Below, piece by piece: positions 15,439-26,300 of a stretch of DNA of 64,000 bases (within the stretch, counting starts at the first letter, position 1; every line of letters begins with the position of its first letter). This stretch comes from CAZJBS01 sp964544475. GTDB taxonomy: Bacteria; CLD3; SB21. Location of the stretch: NCBI GenBank assembly GCA_964544475.1, contig CAZJBS010000006.1:62001-126000 (forward strand), read 5' to 3'. The notes below the pieces were generated by a model. It was not told the DNA's origin. It worked only from the letters and a program-made list of their open reading frames with translations, and searched no databases. The position numbers and the translations under genes were made by a program.

Positions 15439-15795
15439 CTAAGCCGAAAATGAGCTACCGCAACCGCATGTGCGCACCGCGTTGGGATTGTTGAAAACAA
15501 ATCCCCTGCCGTTCAGTCCGTCCTGAAAATCCAGTGTCACCCCCTTGAGATACAACATGCTCTTGTAGTCGACGACGACTTTGACTTGTCCAAATTCGAA
15601 GGTCAGGTCATTTTCGCCTGTTTGTTCGTCGAAGGCCAGTGAATACGAAAATCCCGAACAACCACCGCCCTGGATCCCGATTCGAAGGCAGTAATTTTCC
15701 GGAACGTTCTGTTCCTTCATGATCGTACGTATCTCTTTCAAAGCAAGATCCGTCACGGTTACATCCTGTTGAATTTCCTGAACTTCTTGCTCCAT
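15439..15795 (-). CDS. ErpA/IscA-type iron-sulfur carrier (HesB family)
   Basis: 118 residues. An A-type carrier delivers Fe-S clusters to apo-enzymes. The three conserved cysteines are present: GGGCSGFSY in the middle and RTCGCGSSF at the C-terminus. The ATG at 15795 has AAGGAG 6 bases upstream. It stands alone, with its own promoter region and terminator. The cysteine desulfurase at 61.2 kb is a possible partner. IscA, ErpA and SufA cannot be separated by sequence reading alone. Confidence 0.94.
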   Translation of the reverse strand: MEQEVQEIQQDVTVTDLALKEIRTIMKEQNVPENYCLRIGIQGGGCSGFSYSLAFDEQTGENDLTFEFGQVKVVVDYKSMLYLKGVTLDFQDGLNGRGFVFNNPNAVRTCGCGSSFSA

Positions 15796-15841
15796 TGAGC
15801 TCTCCTTCTCTTAATGTATTGGTCCAAACCGAATAGTCACC

Positions 15842-15863
15842 AGTATAATTGAATTTATTCAAT
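15842..15863 (-). promoter_or_regulatory. Palindrome and -10-like box upstream of erpA
   Basis: A perfect palindrome ATTGAAT-TT-ATTCAAT (15848-15863) directly abuts TATACT (minus strand, 15847-15842), a good -10 box about 47 bases before the ATG. No good -35 box sits 17 bases upstream. The palindrome could bind a regulator of Fe-S genes, but it does not match an IscR or Fur consensus I can verify. Confidence 0.4.
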
Positions 15864-15879
15864 AAAAATTCCAAAGCAA

Positions 15880-18800
15880 TCACTTCTTTTTTTTCAAAAG
15901 TCGACGGGCGTCTGTGGCATATGACCCATCTGGAGCAAGTTTCAGATACATTTCCAGGTTGGATTGACACGATTTCGAATCCTTTGTCGCGTCATAAGCA
16001 GCTCCGAGAAAATAATAGAATGGGATCATCTCGTCGTCCGGATATGCCCCGATCATGTTCAATGCCTTCCCTATCCATTCCTGTGCCGCAAGGTAGTCAC
16101 CTCCGGCAAATGCCACGACGCCCCTTGTGGCCCGGTACAAGTAGTTTGTGGAGTCCTCATTCAGCGATCGTTCAATCAAATCGACGGCCCAGGACAGTTG
16201 CTCCGGTTCTGTCGTTGCGATAAGGAATGCCGCCCGACCGGCGGCAAAGGCGGAATTGGCCTTGTATTCCAAAGCCCTTAAATAATACTCGAGTGCCGGT
16301 TTTTTCAGTCCAAGCTCTTCGCAATCTTGAGCGATTTCCGTCCACACCCGTGCCTTGTCAGGGAGCATTGATTCAACGATTTCGAATTGAGCCTTGGCAT
16401 CCTCCGATCGACCCCATTTCAGATACGCGATACCGAGGTGCCGATACGCAAAATCGCTGTATTTGTCATATTCTATGGTTGCACTCAGTTCGGACTCGGC
16501 CAGGCGCAGATAGAAATCAGAAGAATCCTGCCTACTTTTTTCCAAGTGCTCAATAGCCATCTTCAGGTGGATCCATGCCATCGTATCAAAGTAGTACGGG
16601 TTTCGCTGGGATAGCTCTATCGATTTCTCCGATAGCTGCCGGGCTTCGTTAAGTTGCCGGCTGGCTACGGCCATATGCCAGGCCAGGTTATTATATGCGG
16701 AATTTTCCTCCGGGAACTTCCGGATATTCTCGCGGTACAGGGAGTCCGAGAGTCGGTGTTCTCCGGCCGCGGCATAGATATCGGCATAAAGCTGGTCGAG
16801 ATTCGGGAAGTTTGGGTTAGAAAGCCTGATGGCGTCGATGGCTTCAAGAGCCTTCTGTATGTTTGCCCGCCTCCTTCCAGCGCGAAGAAAACGATTGTTG
16901 ATTTCAGTGATATACAATCCGCTCAGATTCAGGAAATTCCCAACATTCTCCGGTTCGTATTTCATGCTCAAGGCGACTTGTGCGAACGCCTGATCAAAAT
17001 CCCCGGTTTCTGCCAAGAATCCAGCCAACATGTTTCTCGGTGTGGACTGCAGAGGATTCAGGCGAATAGCCTGTTTGGCTTCCTGAATGGCTTCATCGTA
17101 TTTTTTCTGCGCAAACAAAGCACTGGCTGTGTATAGGAAATTGACAATGTTGGATTCGTCGAGTTGTTTGGCTTTCCTGGTCAATTGCAAAACCTTGTCG
17201 TAATCATATTGGGACAAAAGCAGGCTCGCTCTTTTGAGGATCAAATCGATGCTCGTCGGATTAAGGCCAAGCAGTGTGTCCAGAATGACTTCCGCTTTTG
17301 TAAATTCGTCTCTCGACAAATGCACCAGCATCCGGCCCTCCAAAGCCCCTTCGTAATTCTCCATTTTTTGAGCCGCCAGAACGTAGAAAGCCATGGCTTT
17401 TTCATAGTTTCTTTCGCCAAACGCCTTGTCGCCTTGCCACTTGGTTTCAACGGCGGCATTGGATGCAATGGCGCCTTCCCCAAGCTTGATCTCCCGATCA
17501 AAGGGTATCACGATGGCGCATTCATTTCCGCTTTGGCGCCATTCCTTGAGGAAATCATCATAAGGAACGGCCTGATTGTTGGCCACCGTCGGGTCATGCA
17601 TAATAATCTGGTGCTTCGACTCATCGTATCCGATGACCACGACGGCATGGCCATACCCGAATGGGGTCAGGAAAACTATGACTGGAATGCCCTGATCAAT
17701 CCGTTCTTTCAGGTCTTCGAGAGTGCCCGCGTAGCCAAACGTCTTGAACGACTTGAGTGAACGCGGATAGCTGATGATATCCCAGGACTGCGCCCCGGCA
17801 TAATCGCTTTTTATGGCCGCATATATGTCATCCTGATCGATGTTCTCCTCATAATACGACAGGACCATCGATAAGGACGCCGCCGCGCACTGGGGACCGT
17901 GCTGTTTCACGTAGGGGATTTTCTCAAGAACGACTTTCCTTGGCTTTTCAATGCGTTCAACTGTCGAGCCCAGCAAGATCAGTTCACATCTGGCCTCCTG
18001 GACATCGAGTTTGGAATTTGATTCATGGAAGCTCCGAGTTGTGAATTCATTCGACATCGAGGTCATGATCTGTCGATCCAGATCGATTTCGAACGCAATT
18101 CGGCCTTTGTTTCGGACCGTAATTTGTCCCATTTCACCGTACCGCGCCGCATCATAGCTTCCCAATATGCCATAGTATTTCGATCCACGTACTCTGCGCG
18201 GACCGACATCTGTCAATACACCAACGCCATCGACTGTTCCCAGCTTGTAAACATACTGTCGCGTTTTCCAGGTTTCACCTTCCGCGACTCGCTTGCGAAT
18301 AAAAGATCCGTGGACGGTTTCCATTATCCAGATGACGAGGCGAGACAGAGAATATGGGTGGTCTTCCATGAGTCCGTAGATATTAGTGACGCCGAATACA
18401 TCCGACATTCGCAGGTAGAGCCTCTGTCCTTCGAGCATTTTCTCTTTCGACGTGAGGGCGTATCCATTGACCTTCAGAATGTCCAATGCTATTTCGGACT
18501 CATCCCATTCTGTGATGTCGACAACCTGCTCTCTGAATGTCACTTCCATTTCTCGTGACTGATCTCCATTGGCATCCGCATCCAACAAGGCACCATTTTT
18601 CGACATGATTTTCAGCTTGTAGATGCACGTCAACCCGATGGGCGATTTAAGAGTCAGGTTCATGACTCTTGTTGTATCTTTTGTTATTTCAAAGGAAAGA
18701 CCGACATCTTTCATGTCCGATGAAGATGGACTGAAGAAGTCAGGCGCGGCCATTACCAGCCTATCATAGGCCACCACCGCATTTTTCATATCCGATTTGT

Positions 18801-20286
18801 CTGCATATGTTCTCGAAAGATAACTCAGTGCATCGGCATCGGTCGAATCTCTGAGCAGTACAGCCTCAAAGGCCGCTATGGCTTTATCATGGTAGTCCAT
18901 TTGGAAGTAATTCACGCCCATTTGGAACATGAAATAATTCGCGACCGCTGAATCGCTGACAAAGCCCAATCCCCGCTCAAATGCCTTGTTGGCTTCCCGG
19001 TTCTTTCCACCACGCATAAGAACAGTGCCGAGTTGCAAATACGCCTCGTAATACGTCGAATCCATCGAGATCGCCTGTCGGAGGAAAAATTCGCTGGAAT
19101 CTCGCCCAGAAGCATGGATTCCTTTTTCGTATGCCCTGTAGGCTTGCAGGCTCAGCTTTCCATCAATGATTTTCCTGATAGTGACCAAATAGTCTCTAAC
19201 GGATTGTTGAGTGGAATCCAAAGCGAGCGACGCTTCGTAGTGTTTCGCCGCCTCAATCAGATTGTCCTGCTTGAAATAGAGAAAGGCCAGATTGATGAGA
19301 TCGGCCGCTGTAGCCCTCCCGGCGGAATCAAGAGCGTGATACTCCTCAATAGCCGTTGAGTCCTTTCCGATGGCATACGCCAGGGCCGCAAGCTCCTGTC
19401 GAACCGGGATGAACGCCGGTTCAAGGGATTTCGCCTCCGACAGCAGGCTCAGAACTTTGCCATAGGCCTCTCCGTCGCCATCGAATGTTGGCATCTCGAA
19501 ATGGCGCTTGGCATCATAATACAGGATCATAGCCGTCGGATCAAAAGCCTTTTTTTGGACTGCATCCACGGCGATTCGCAAATCCTCAGCCATGGGGGCG
19601 CTGGAAATCAGCGTAGATTTCGCCCCGGCCCAATCGCCCAACCGAATCAAGCATTCCACCAACTCCATGCGTGTCTGATCGTCGACGTCCTTTTCCAAGG
19701 CCACGTACTTACCATACGCTAAGGCGGCTCTCTCGTATTCGCCAAGTTCAAAATGAAATCGGGCGAGACCCAGCCAACCAGAGGCATTCGAGGAGTCGGT
19801 CGCCGTCAGTTTGCCAAGGAGGGATTCGGCGGATGCTCTTCGGGCCACGCGCGCAGCTTCGGCCAACCATTCAAGCCCATCCAAATCGGTGGGGTATTTC
19901 GAATGGTACAAGTCGAGGTACGTATACGCATCCTCGTACCGTCCTGCATTGAACAGGGCTTTACCGTAATTCAAATACAGTACACTATTCCCTGGATCTA
20001 TCCCAAGAGCCTTGCCATAGTTCTCATACGCCTTGGCATAGTTCCCGGCTCGATCATAGAATTCGCCCAAGGCCACGTACGCTTCGATAAATTCAGGGTC
20101 TGCATCAATGGCGGCAATATAGGCTTCCAGAATGTTAAGCCGAGTCCCATGCTTCTTTTCGAAAGATCTTGCCAAACGATAGCTCTGGATAGCCTTCTCA
20201 TTTGTGGTGGAGAGACGGGGCCCCGAACACGACAGCATGCCGATGGCGTATGTCGTTGACACCAGACAAATCAGGAAACGAACCAT
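15880..20286 (-). CDS. Giant TPR lipoprotein with embedded C39-like cysteine peptidase domain
   Basis: 1468 residues. The N-terminus MVRFLICLVSTTYAIGMLSC looks like a lipoprotein signal (Cys20, imperfect lipobox). Residues about 25-510 are tandem TPRs (repeated A-x-x-x-Y/L and P-x-x-x-x-A-x-x-x-L-G patterns). A beta-rich region of unknown family follows (about 520-780). A peptidase C39-like domain then spans about 790-925 with Cys800 (HGPQCAAASLSMVLSYY), His880 (GYGHAVVVIGYD) and Asp898 (MHDPTV), the full papain-like triad. About 500 more residues of TPR complete it. C39-like domains cleave peptides or bacteriocin leaders. It probably acts in the periplasm or outer membrane as a processing scaffold. 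The caspase/WD40 gene lies directly upstream; both are exported. Confidence 0.85.
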   Translation of the reverse strand: MVRFLICLVSTTYAIGMLSCSGPRLSTTNEKAIQSYRLARSFEKKHGTRLNILEAYIAAIDADPEFIEAYVALGEFYDRAGNYAKAYENYGKALGIDPGNSVLYLNYGKALFNAGRYEDAYTYLDLYHSKYPTDLDGLEWLAEAARVARRASAESLLGKLTATDSSNASGWLGLARFHFELGEYERAALAYGKYVALEKDVDDQTRMELVECLIRLGDWAGAKSTLISSAPMAEDLRIAVDAVQKKAFDPTAMILYYDAKRHFEMPTFDGDGEAYGKVLSLLSEAKSLEPAFIPVRQELAALAYAIGKDSTAIEEYHALDSAGRATAADLINLAFLYFKQDNLIEAAKHYEASLALDSTQQSVRDYLVTIRKIIDGKLSLQAYRAYEKGIHASGRDSSEFFLRQAISMDSTYYEAYLQLGTVLMRGGKNREANKAFERGLGFVSDSAVANYFMFQMGVNYFQMDYHDKAIAAFEAVLLRDSTDADALSYLSRTYADKSDMKNAVVAYDRLVMAAPDFFSPSSSDMKDVGLSFEITKDTTRVMNLTLKSPIGLTCIYKLKIMSKNGALLDADANGDQSREMEVTFREQVVDITEWDESEIALDILKVNGYALTSKEKMLEGQRLYLRMSDVFGVTNIYGLMEDHPYSLSRLVIWIMETVHGSFIRKRVAEGETWKTRQYVYKLGTVDGVGVLTDVGPRRVRGSKYYGILGSYDAARYGEMGQITVRNKGRIAFEIDLDRQIMTSMSNEFTTRSFHESNSKLDVQEARCELILLGSTVERIEKPRKVVLEKIPYVKQHGPQCAAASLSMVLSYYEENIDQDDIYAAIKSDYAGAQSWDIISYPRSLKSFKTFGYAGTLEDLKERIDQGIPVIVFLTPFGYGHAVVVIGYDESKHQIIMHDPTVANNQAVPYDDFLKEWRQSGNECAIVIPFDREIKLGEGAIASNAAVETKWQGDKAFGERNYEKAMAFYVLAAQKMENYEGALEGRMLVHLSRDEFTKAEVILDTLLGLNPTSIDLILKRASLLLSQYDYDKVLQLTRKAKQLDESNIVNFLYTASALFAQKKYDEAIQEAKQAIRLNPLQSTPRNMLAGFLAETGDFDQAFAQVALSMKYEPENVGNFLNLSGLYITEINNRFLRAGRRRANIQKALEAIDAIRLSNPNFPNLDQLYADIYAAAGEHRLSDSLYRENIRKFPEENSAYNNLAWHMAVASRQLNEARQLSEKSIELSQRNPYYFDTMAWIHLKMAIEHLEKSRQDSSDFYLRLAESELSATIEYDKYSDFAYRHLGIAYLKWGRSEDAKAQFEIVESMLPDKARVWTEIAQDCEELGLKKPALEYYLRALEYKANSAFAAGRAAFLIATTEPEQLSWAVDLIERSLNEDSTNYLYRATRGVVAFAGGDYLAAQEWIGKALNMIGAYPDDEMIPFYYFLGAAYDATKDSKSCQSNLEMYLKLAPDGSYATDARRLLKKKK

Positions 20287-20353
20287 ATTCTGTTTTCCTT
20301 TGACGACAACTCTAAAAAAAAAAAGACCATAGCTAGAATGCTACAAACAACGA

Positions 20354-20375
20354 AAAGCCGGCCTGGGCCGGCTTT
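20354..20375 (-). terminator. Terminator of the caspase/WD40 gene
   Basis: AAAGCCGGC and GCCGGCTTT pair around a 4-base loop. On the minus strand the stem runs into TTTTCGTTGTTT. It lies 24 bases beyond the caspase-gene stop. The rest of the 112-base gap is T-rich on the minus strand and leads into the TPR-C39 gene. Confidence 0.85.
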
Positions 20376-20398
20376 CCTTTCACCAACGAGTAGCGGCG

Positions 20399-23300
20399 TC
20401 ACTGATAAGTTTGCATGAACTTCTTCACATCCAGTTTGCCGCTCAGAAAATCCTTCAAGATCTGACTCTCATTGCCCGATTTAATTTCACCCACCGCCTT
20501 CACGTACTGATCCATGTTGATGGCCCCATCCGAAAACGCTTTTTTTATCTTCTTCATCTTGTCGTCTTTTGAAAGTCCGCCACCCTTCTTTTGAAACGTA
20601 CGTGTCAATTTGACATCGCCCGTCCCTATCATTTGTGGTTCTTGCTTTACATTCTCGAGCTTTCGAGCTGTTTTCGATACCCGGTCCTTCAAAAAGTTGA
20701 AAACTTCATAGGCACTAACCCATCCATCGTTATTCCCCGTCTCCATGTCACTGTCGCCGTTCCCTGACAACGCCTCGATGAGATAGTGCGTGAACAGCCC
20801 GTGCTTCTGCTCCGGATAGTCAAAAGCCGATTGATCATTGGCCGCGGCGGTCATGAATATCCTTCCCTCGGATGTTTCCTTGATGATTTCTTTAGGCACG
20901 AGGTTGATGCCCCGGGCTCCTGTTTTCATGAATGATCGGCCCGAACCGGTAAAGCATGCATCCAGCGCCACAAACACATTTTTCGCCTTCACTTTGCCGA
21001 GTTCTTGTTGCAAGTAATCGATTCCGATGCCTGTCTCACCCAGGAATTTTGGTTGTCCATCATATGGGATAAGGTACGCCGTTTTGACATTACCCTGATC
21101 ATCCTGCTCGGGTGCGCCGTGACCTGAATAATAGAACACCAACACCGCGTCTTCGTCTTCGATGCCCTGATTGACGAGCCAGCCAAGGGCGACTTTGATG
21201 TCGGTCAGCGTGGCTTCCGGTCCTGTCAATAGTTTAACGTTTGATTTTGGCACTCCTCCGAGGACATTGTTCGTCAAGACCGCATAAATGGACGATGCGT
21301 CATTGATGGCATAAGTTAAAGCCGGCACATCTTTGTTCTTGTAGTCAGCAATGCCAATAACCACACCATAAACACTCTCTCTGGCAGGAAGTTCGATATC
21401 CGACAGCGCACCAGAATTTTTCGAAATGGCCGTGTTCATATCGTTAATGGCTTGCGCCACTTTATCCTTTACACTGCTCAAGCTGGTCGTTGTTTTCAAG
21501 TCCGTTTCCTTTGAAACCACGTCGACCAGGATTTCCTTGCGATAGTCCGCACCAAGACTCAGGCTTAGCGTCTCACTCTTGTTGAATTTGGCCCTTTTTT
21601 CAGTAATATCCACCGTCAATGGCAGGCTGGGCATGTCCGAAGCATAGTTGCTGCTCACGGCAAAAACAAGAACGCCCTTTTTGACATCCCCCGGGAGCAG
21701 TTCGCCCAGCGCCGACGTGGCCTGAGAAATAATGATATTGGCATCGGCGCTTCGCAGTGTCATCTTGACGTCATTGGCCGTTCCAAGGCCTGAATTAGAA
21801 ATAAAGACGGTCACCTCGATTGTTTCTTTTTTCTGTATGATCCCGTCGCCGTTGCCCTGGCTTTGGCCCGTATTGTCGTCTCGAAGAATATACTTGCTGA
21901 GGGCCAGGAGCGGGGGTTCCTGTGCCTTGGTCGAGAAGGTCAGTATGACAGGGTCGGTGCCAAAACCGTTCTTTTCAGAAGCTTCGACCTTCATCTTGAC
22001 CTTCTGGCTGATGACGTCTTCGGAAGCATCCACGGTTGTGGTGATGGTCTTCTCGCCACCGGGTTGGATGTCTCCCACGAAATACGACGGCGTTCCCAAA
22101 AACATTCCGAGCGATCCTTCGGTGAGTGTGAATTTGGCATTGACTCCCATCGCAGGACCTTTGCCCGTATTCTTAATGATGAAAGTCACTTTTCCGCTTT
22201 CGCCAGCCTGCAAAAGATTGTCACCATTCACATCGGAAAAGGATGCCGTCGCCGTAAGAAAAGGCGGTAGGGTCTGAATGGTCTGCGTCACGAGTTGCAC
22301 TTTCGAGCCTGTGATGCCTTTGAGCGACCAAAGGTATACGTTATTGTCATCACTGCTTCCGACGAGAATGGTTCCATCCTGACTGAAACAAATACCAAAC
22401 ATCTCGTCAGAAGCCTCGGAGAGCGTTTTGATAAGGCTTCCCGATCCCGCGTCCCATATCTTGACGGTACGATCTGAACTGGCCGTGGCCAAAGCCTTGC
22501 CGTCCGGACTGATTGCGATGGACCAAATGTGATTGGTGTGTCCATACAGGGTCTTGGTGCTTTGCCCGGTCGCCACATCCCAAATGGTCACATTGTTGGT
22601 GTAGCCGGCGGCATAAAGGTTCTTGGCGTCTGCTGAAAATACCAGCCCATCAATCCAATTGCCGGATGAACCGGTTTTCATCTTCCTGATTTGTGTCCAG
22701 GATGTTGTATTCCATAAAAGCACTTCGTCTCCGGTATCCCCCGTTGCCAGGAGATTGCCATCCTTCGAAAAAGCCATACCCCAGAGGCTGGATTCGTGAC
22801 CCGTCAGCGTCTTGATGGATTGCCCGGTCTGAACGTCCCAAATCCTGACAGAATTGTCGAAACTTCCGGTGGCAATGTAGCGCCCATTGGGACTGAATTG
22901 CACCGGAACGATCAGGTCTGTATGCCCCGACAGTGTCTTGAGAATCTGACCCGTATGAACATTCCACACAATGGCATTCTTATCGCTTGAACCGGACACG
23001 AGCATGGCACCATCCGGGCTAAAATCAATTCCGTTAACCCAACTGGTATGTCCTGCCAGGGTCCTCACTTTGAGTCCGGTCTTGGCATCCCAAATGATGA
23101 TATTCCCGGATCCGTCTCCTGACGCTATGTATTTGCCGTCCGGGCTTATGTCGACAGCGCGAACCTTGTTGGAGTGACCGGTGAGTTTCATGTTGAACGT
23201 GGCATCAACACCACCCGCATAGCCGGTTTGAGCTGAATAAGAATATGATTGCCCGGATGACTTGGCCGCAATGCCCATATCGGCTCCGGACTCTCCTTTG

Positions 23301-26300
23301 CCCAAAGCCGGCGAACCGGATCGCAAAGTGAAATCCGACGTATTGAGCATCGGATCCAAGAAGATATTACCCGAACCGCCATAACATCTTTTGAAGGCCT
23401 GACCGCTGTTGTAAATGGCATTGTAAGAAATCACCGGATACGATTGGTATTCGTTGTCGATGGCGCTGCCACCCTTGTTGCCCACCATCACGTTGTTTTT
23501 GACAATGGCGGATGAGCCATTCATGGCTATGACATCCTGCTCCTGGGCATATTGCCCGCCACAATTGTTGTAGAATACGTTGCCGGAGATAGTTGGGGTG
23601 CCGCCCCAGATGTAGATGGCATAGTTGATGTTGTCTCGAACGACGTTGTTCGTGAACGTCGCATTGCTTTGACGAAACTGCAAAGCGCCTGCCGAACCTG
23701 TGGAATTCTTGAATGTAAAACCGCTGACGGACACGCCATTGGCTGTGATCTCCAGGATAGGGGCAGAAGCAGCGCCGTCGATGATCGTCTTTTCCGGGCC
23801 GTCGCCGGCAAGTTGAACATCTTGCTTCGACACGGTCAATGCGCTTTCGTAATAGGTTCCCGATTTTACCTGAATAATGTCACCGGTATTTGCTGCGGCA
23901 AGCGCTGCCGAAATGCTGGAATACTGGCCGGATCCATCCTTCGCGACCTTCAGGGTTCTGCCGCCATAACTGCTGTAGCCGCCGGTGTAACCGCCGCCGG
24001 AGGATTTCGTTCCGACACCGGAGACCGTCCAGATCCGAATCGTATTATCGTCACTGGCCGAGACAAGCTTCTTGCCATCGGATGCAAATAACACCACGCC
24101 CGTCGTACCCGTGTGGCCATACAACGTCTTCACGCTGCTGCCCGTGTTGATATCCCAAACACGAATAATCTGATCTTTGCCCGAACTGACCACATACTTG
24201 TCGTCCGGACTGATGGCCGCCATCCACACGTTGTCCGTGTGACTCATCGTCTTCAACTCAACCATCGACGGAAAACTCCACACCTTCACCGTGTTGCCGT
24301 AGCTGCTGGTCACCGCCTTCGATCCATCCGATGTAAAACGGATGCTGGTAATCCACCCCGCCTGAATACCCGTCTTCTCCTGAATCCACGATGATGTAGA
24401 CCACACCTTGATATTCCCCTCCGAATCACCGCTCAGCAGATACTTCCCATCCGGACTGAATTGCACGCTCCAAATGTAGTCCGTATGCCCATACAATGTC
24501 TTGGTCAAATATCCCGACTGCACATCATACACACTCACCGTCTTGTCAAAACCGCCCGCGGCCACATATTTGCCGTCCGGACTAAACGCCACCGCGATCA
24601 CATCCGAACTGAAACTGGAAATCGTCCGGATCGCGTAGCCGCCACTCACATCCCAGATCTTCAACGACTTGTCGCTCGATACACTGGCCAGTTTCAAACC
24701 ATCCGGACTGAATGCCGTACCGTTTACATACGTCGTATGGCCGGTCAAGGTCTTCAAAACCGAACCATCCGCCGTGGAAAAAATCTTCAAGTTCCCGGAC
24801 CCACCCCCGATCGCAAACTTCTGCCCGTCCGGGGATATCGCTCCACCACGATTGTAATCCCCCGAGAGCTGATACGACACCGTCTTAAACAAATCCGCCG
24901 AAAAACTACCCCCGCCTCCACCGCCATAACTGCTGTAGCCGCCGGTGTAACCGCCGCCGGAGGATTTCGTTCCGACACCGGAGACCGTCCAGATCCGAAT
25001 CGTATTATCGTCACTGGCCGAGACAAGCTTCTTGCCATCGGATGCAAATAACACCACGCCCGTCGTACCCGTGTGGCCATACAACGTCTTCACGCTGCTG
25101 CCCGTGTTGATATCCCAAACACGAATAATCTGATCTTTGCCCGAACTGACCACATACTTGTCGTCCGGACTGATGGCCGCCATCCACACGTTGTCCGTGT
25201 GACTCATCGTCTTCAACTCAACCATCGACGGAAAACTCCACACCTTCACCGTGTTGCCGTAGCTGCTGGTCACCGCCTTCGATCCATCCGATGTAAAACG
25301 GATGCTGGTAATCCACCCCGCCTGAATACCCGTCTTCTCCTGAATCCACGATGATGTAGACCACACCTTGATATTCCCCTCCGAATCACCGCTCAGCAGA
25401 TACTTCCCATCCGGACTGAATTGCACGCTCCAAATGTAGTCCGTATGCCCATACAATGTCTTGGTCAAATATCCCGACTGCACATCATACACACTCACCG
25501 TCTTGTCAAAACCGCCCGCGGCCACATATTTGCCGTCCGGACTAAACGCCACCGCGATCACATCCGAACTGAAACTGGAAATCGTCCGGATCGCGTAGCC
25601 GCCACTCACATCCCAGATCTTCAACGACTTGTCGCTCGATACACTGGCCAGTTTCAAACCATCCGGACTGAATGCCGTACCGTTTACATACGTCGTATGG
25701 CCGGTCAAGGTCTTCAAAACCGAACCATCCGCCGTGGAAAAAATCTTCAAGTTCCCGGACCCACCCCCGATCGCAAACTTCTGCCCGTCCGGGGATATCG
25801 CTCCACCACGATTGTAATCCCCCGAGAGCTGATACGACACCGTCTTAAACAAATCCGCCGAAAAACTACCCCCGCCTCCACCGCCATAACTGCTGTAGCC
25901 GCCAGTGGAGGTGGACGGTTTCGTGACCGTCAGCTTGTCTATTTCTATTCGTTGTTTCTTCGTAACCACATAGCCGACCTGGCTGCCCGCCGGGCTCTCC
26001 CATTCGGCAGAATTCACGAAGTTGTCATTGATGTAGAAATTGACTTTCGAGCCGATGTGTTCTACGCGAATCTTGTTAGTGACGGCGTACGAAGAGTACT
26101 TGTTGATGTACGATGAAGTGGTCCAACTGATGAGCGAAGACCATGTTCCTCCGCTCCATTTGCCATACAAGTAACTGCCGTCTCCGCTTAATCCAAATGT
26201 GTAACAATTGTTGGCGTCCTGGTATCCCCACACCACACCATAAATATTATCCGTAACACCGCTGACTTTTCGGATCGTCGATTCAAGTGAGAAATCCTGA

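Noticed and set aside
24113..26116. Long plus-strand frames opposite the WD40 repeats, present in two identical copies
   Set aside because: They are antisense shadows of the duplicated WD40 units; composition is His/Arg-rich and lacks any domain.
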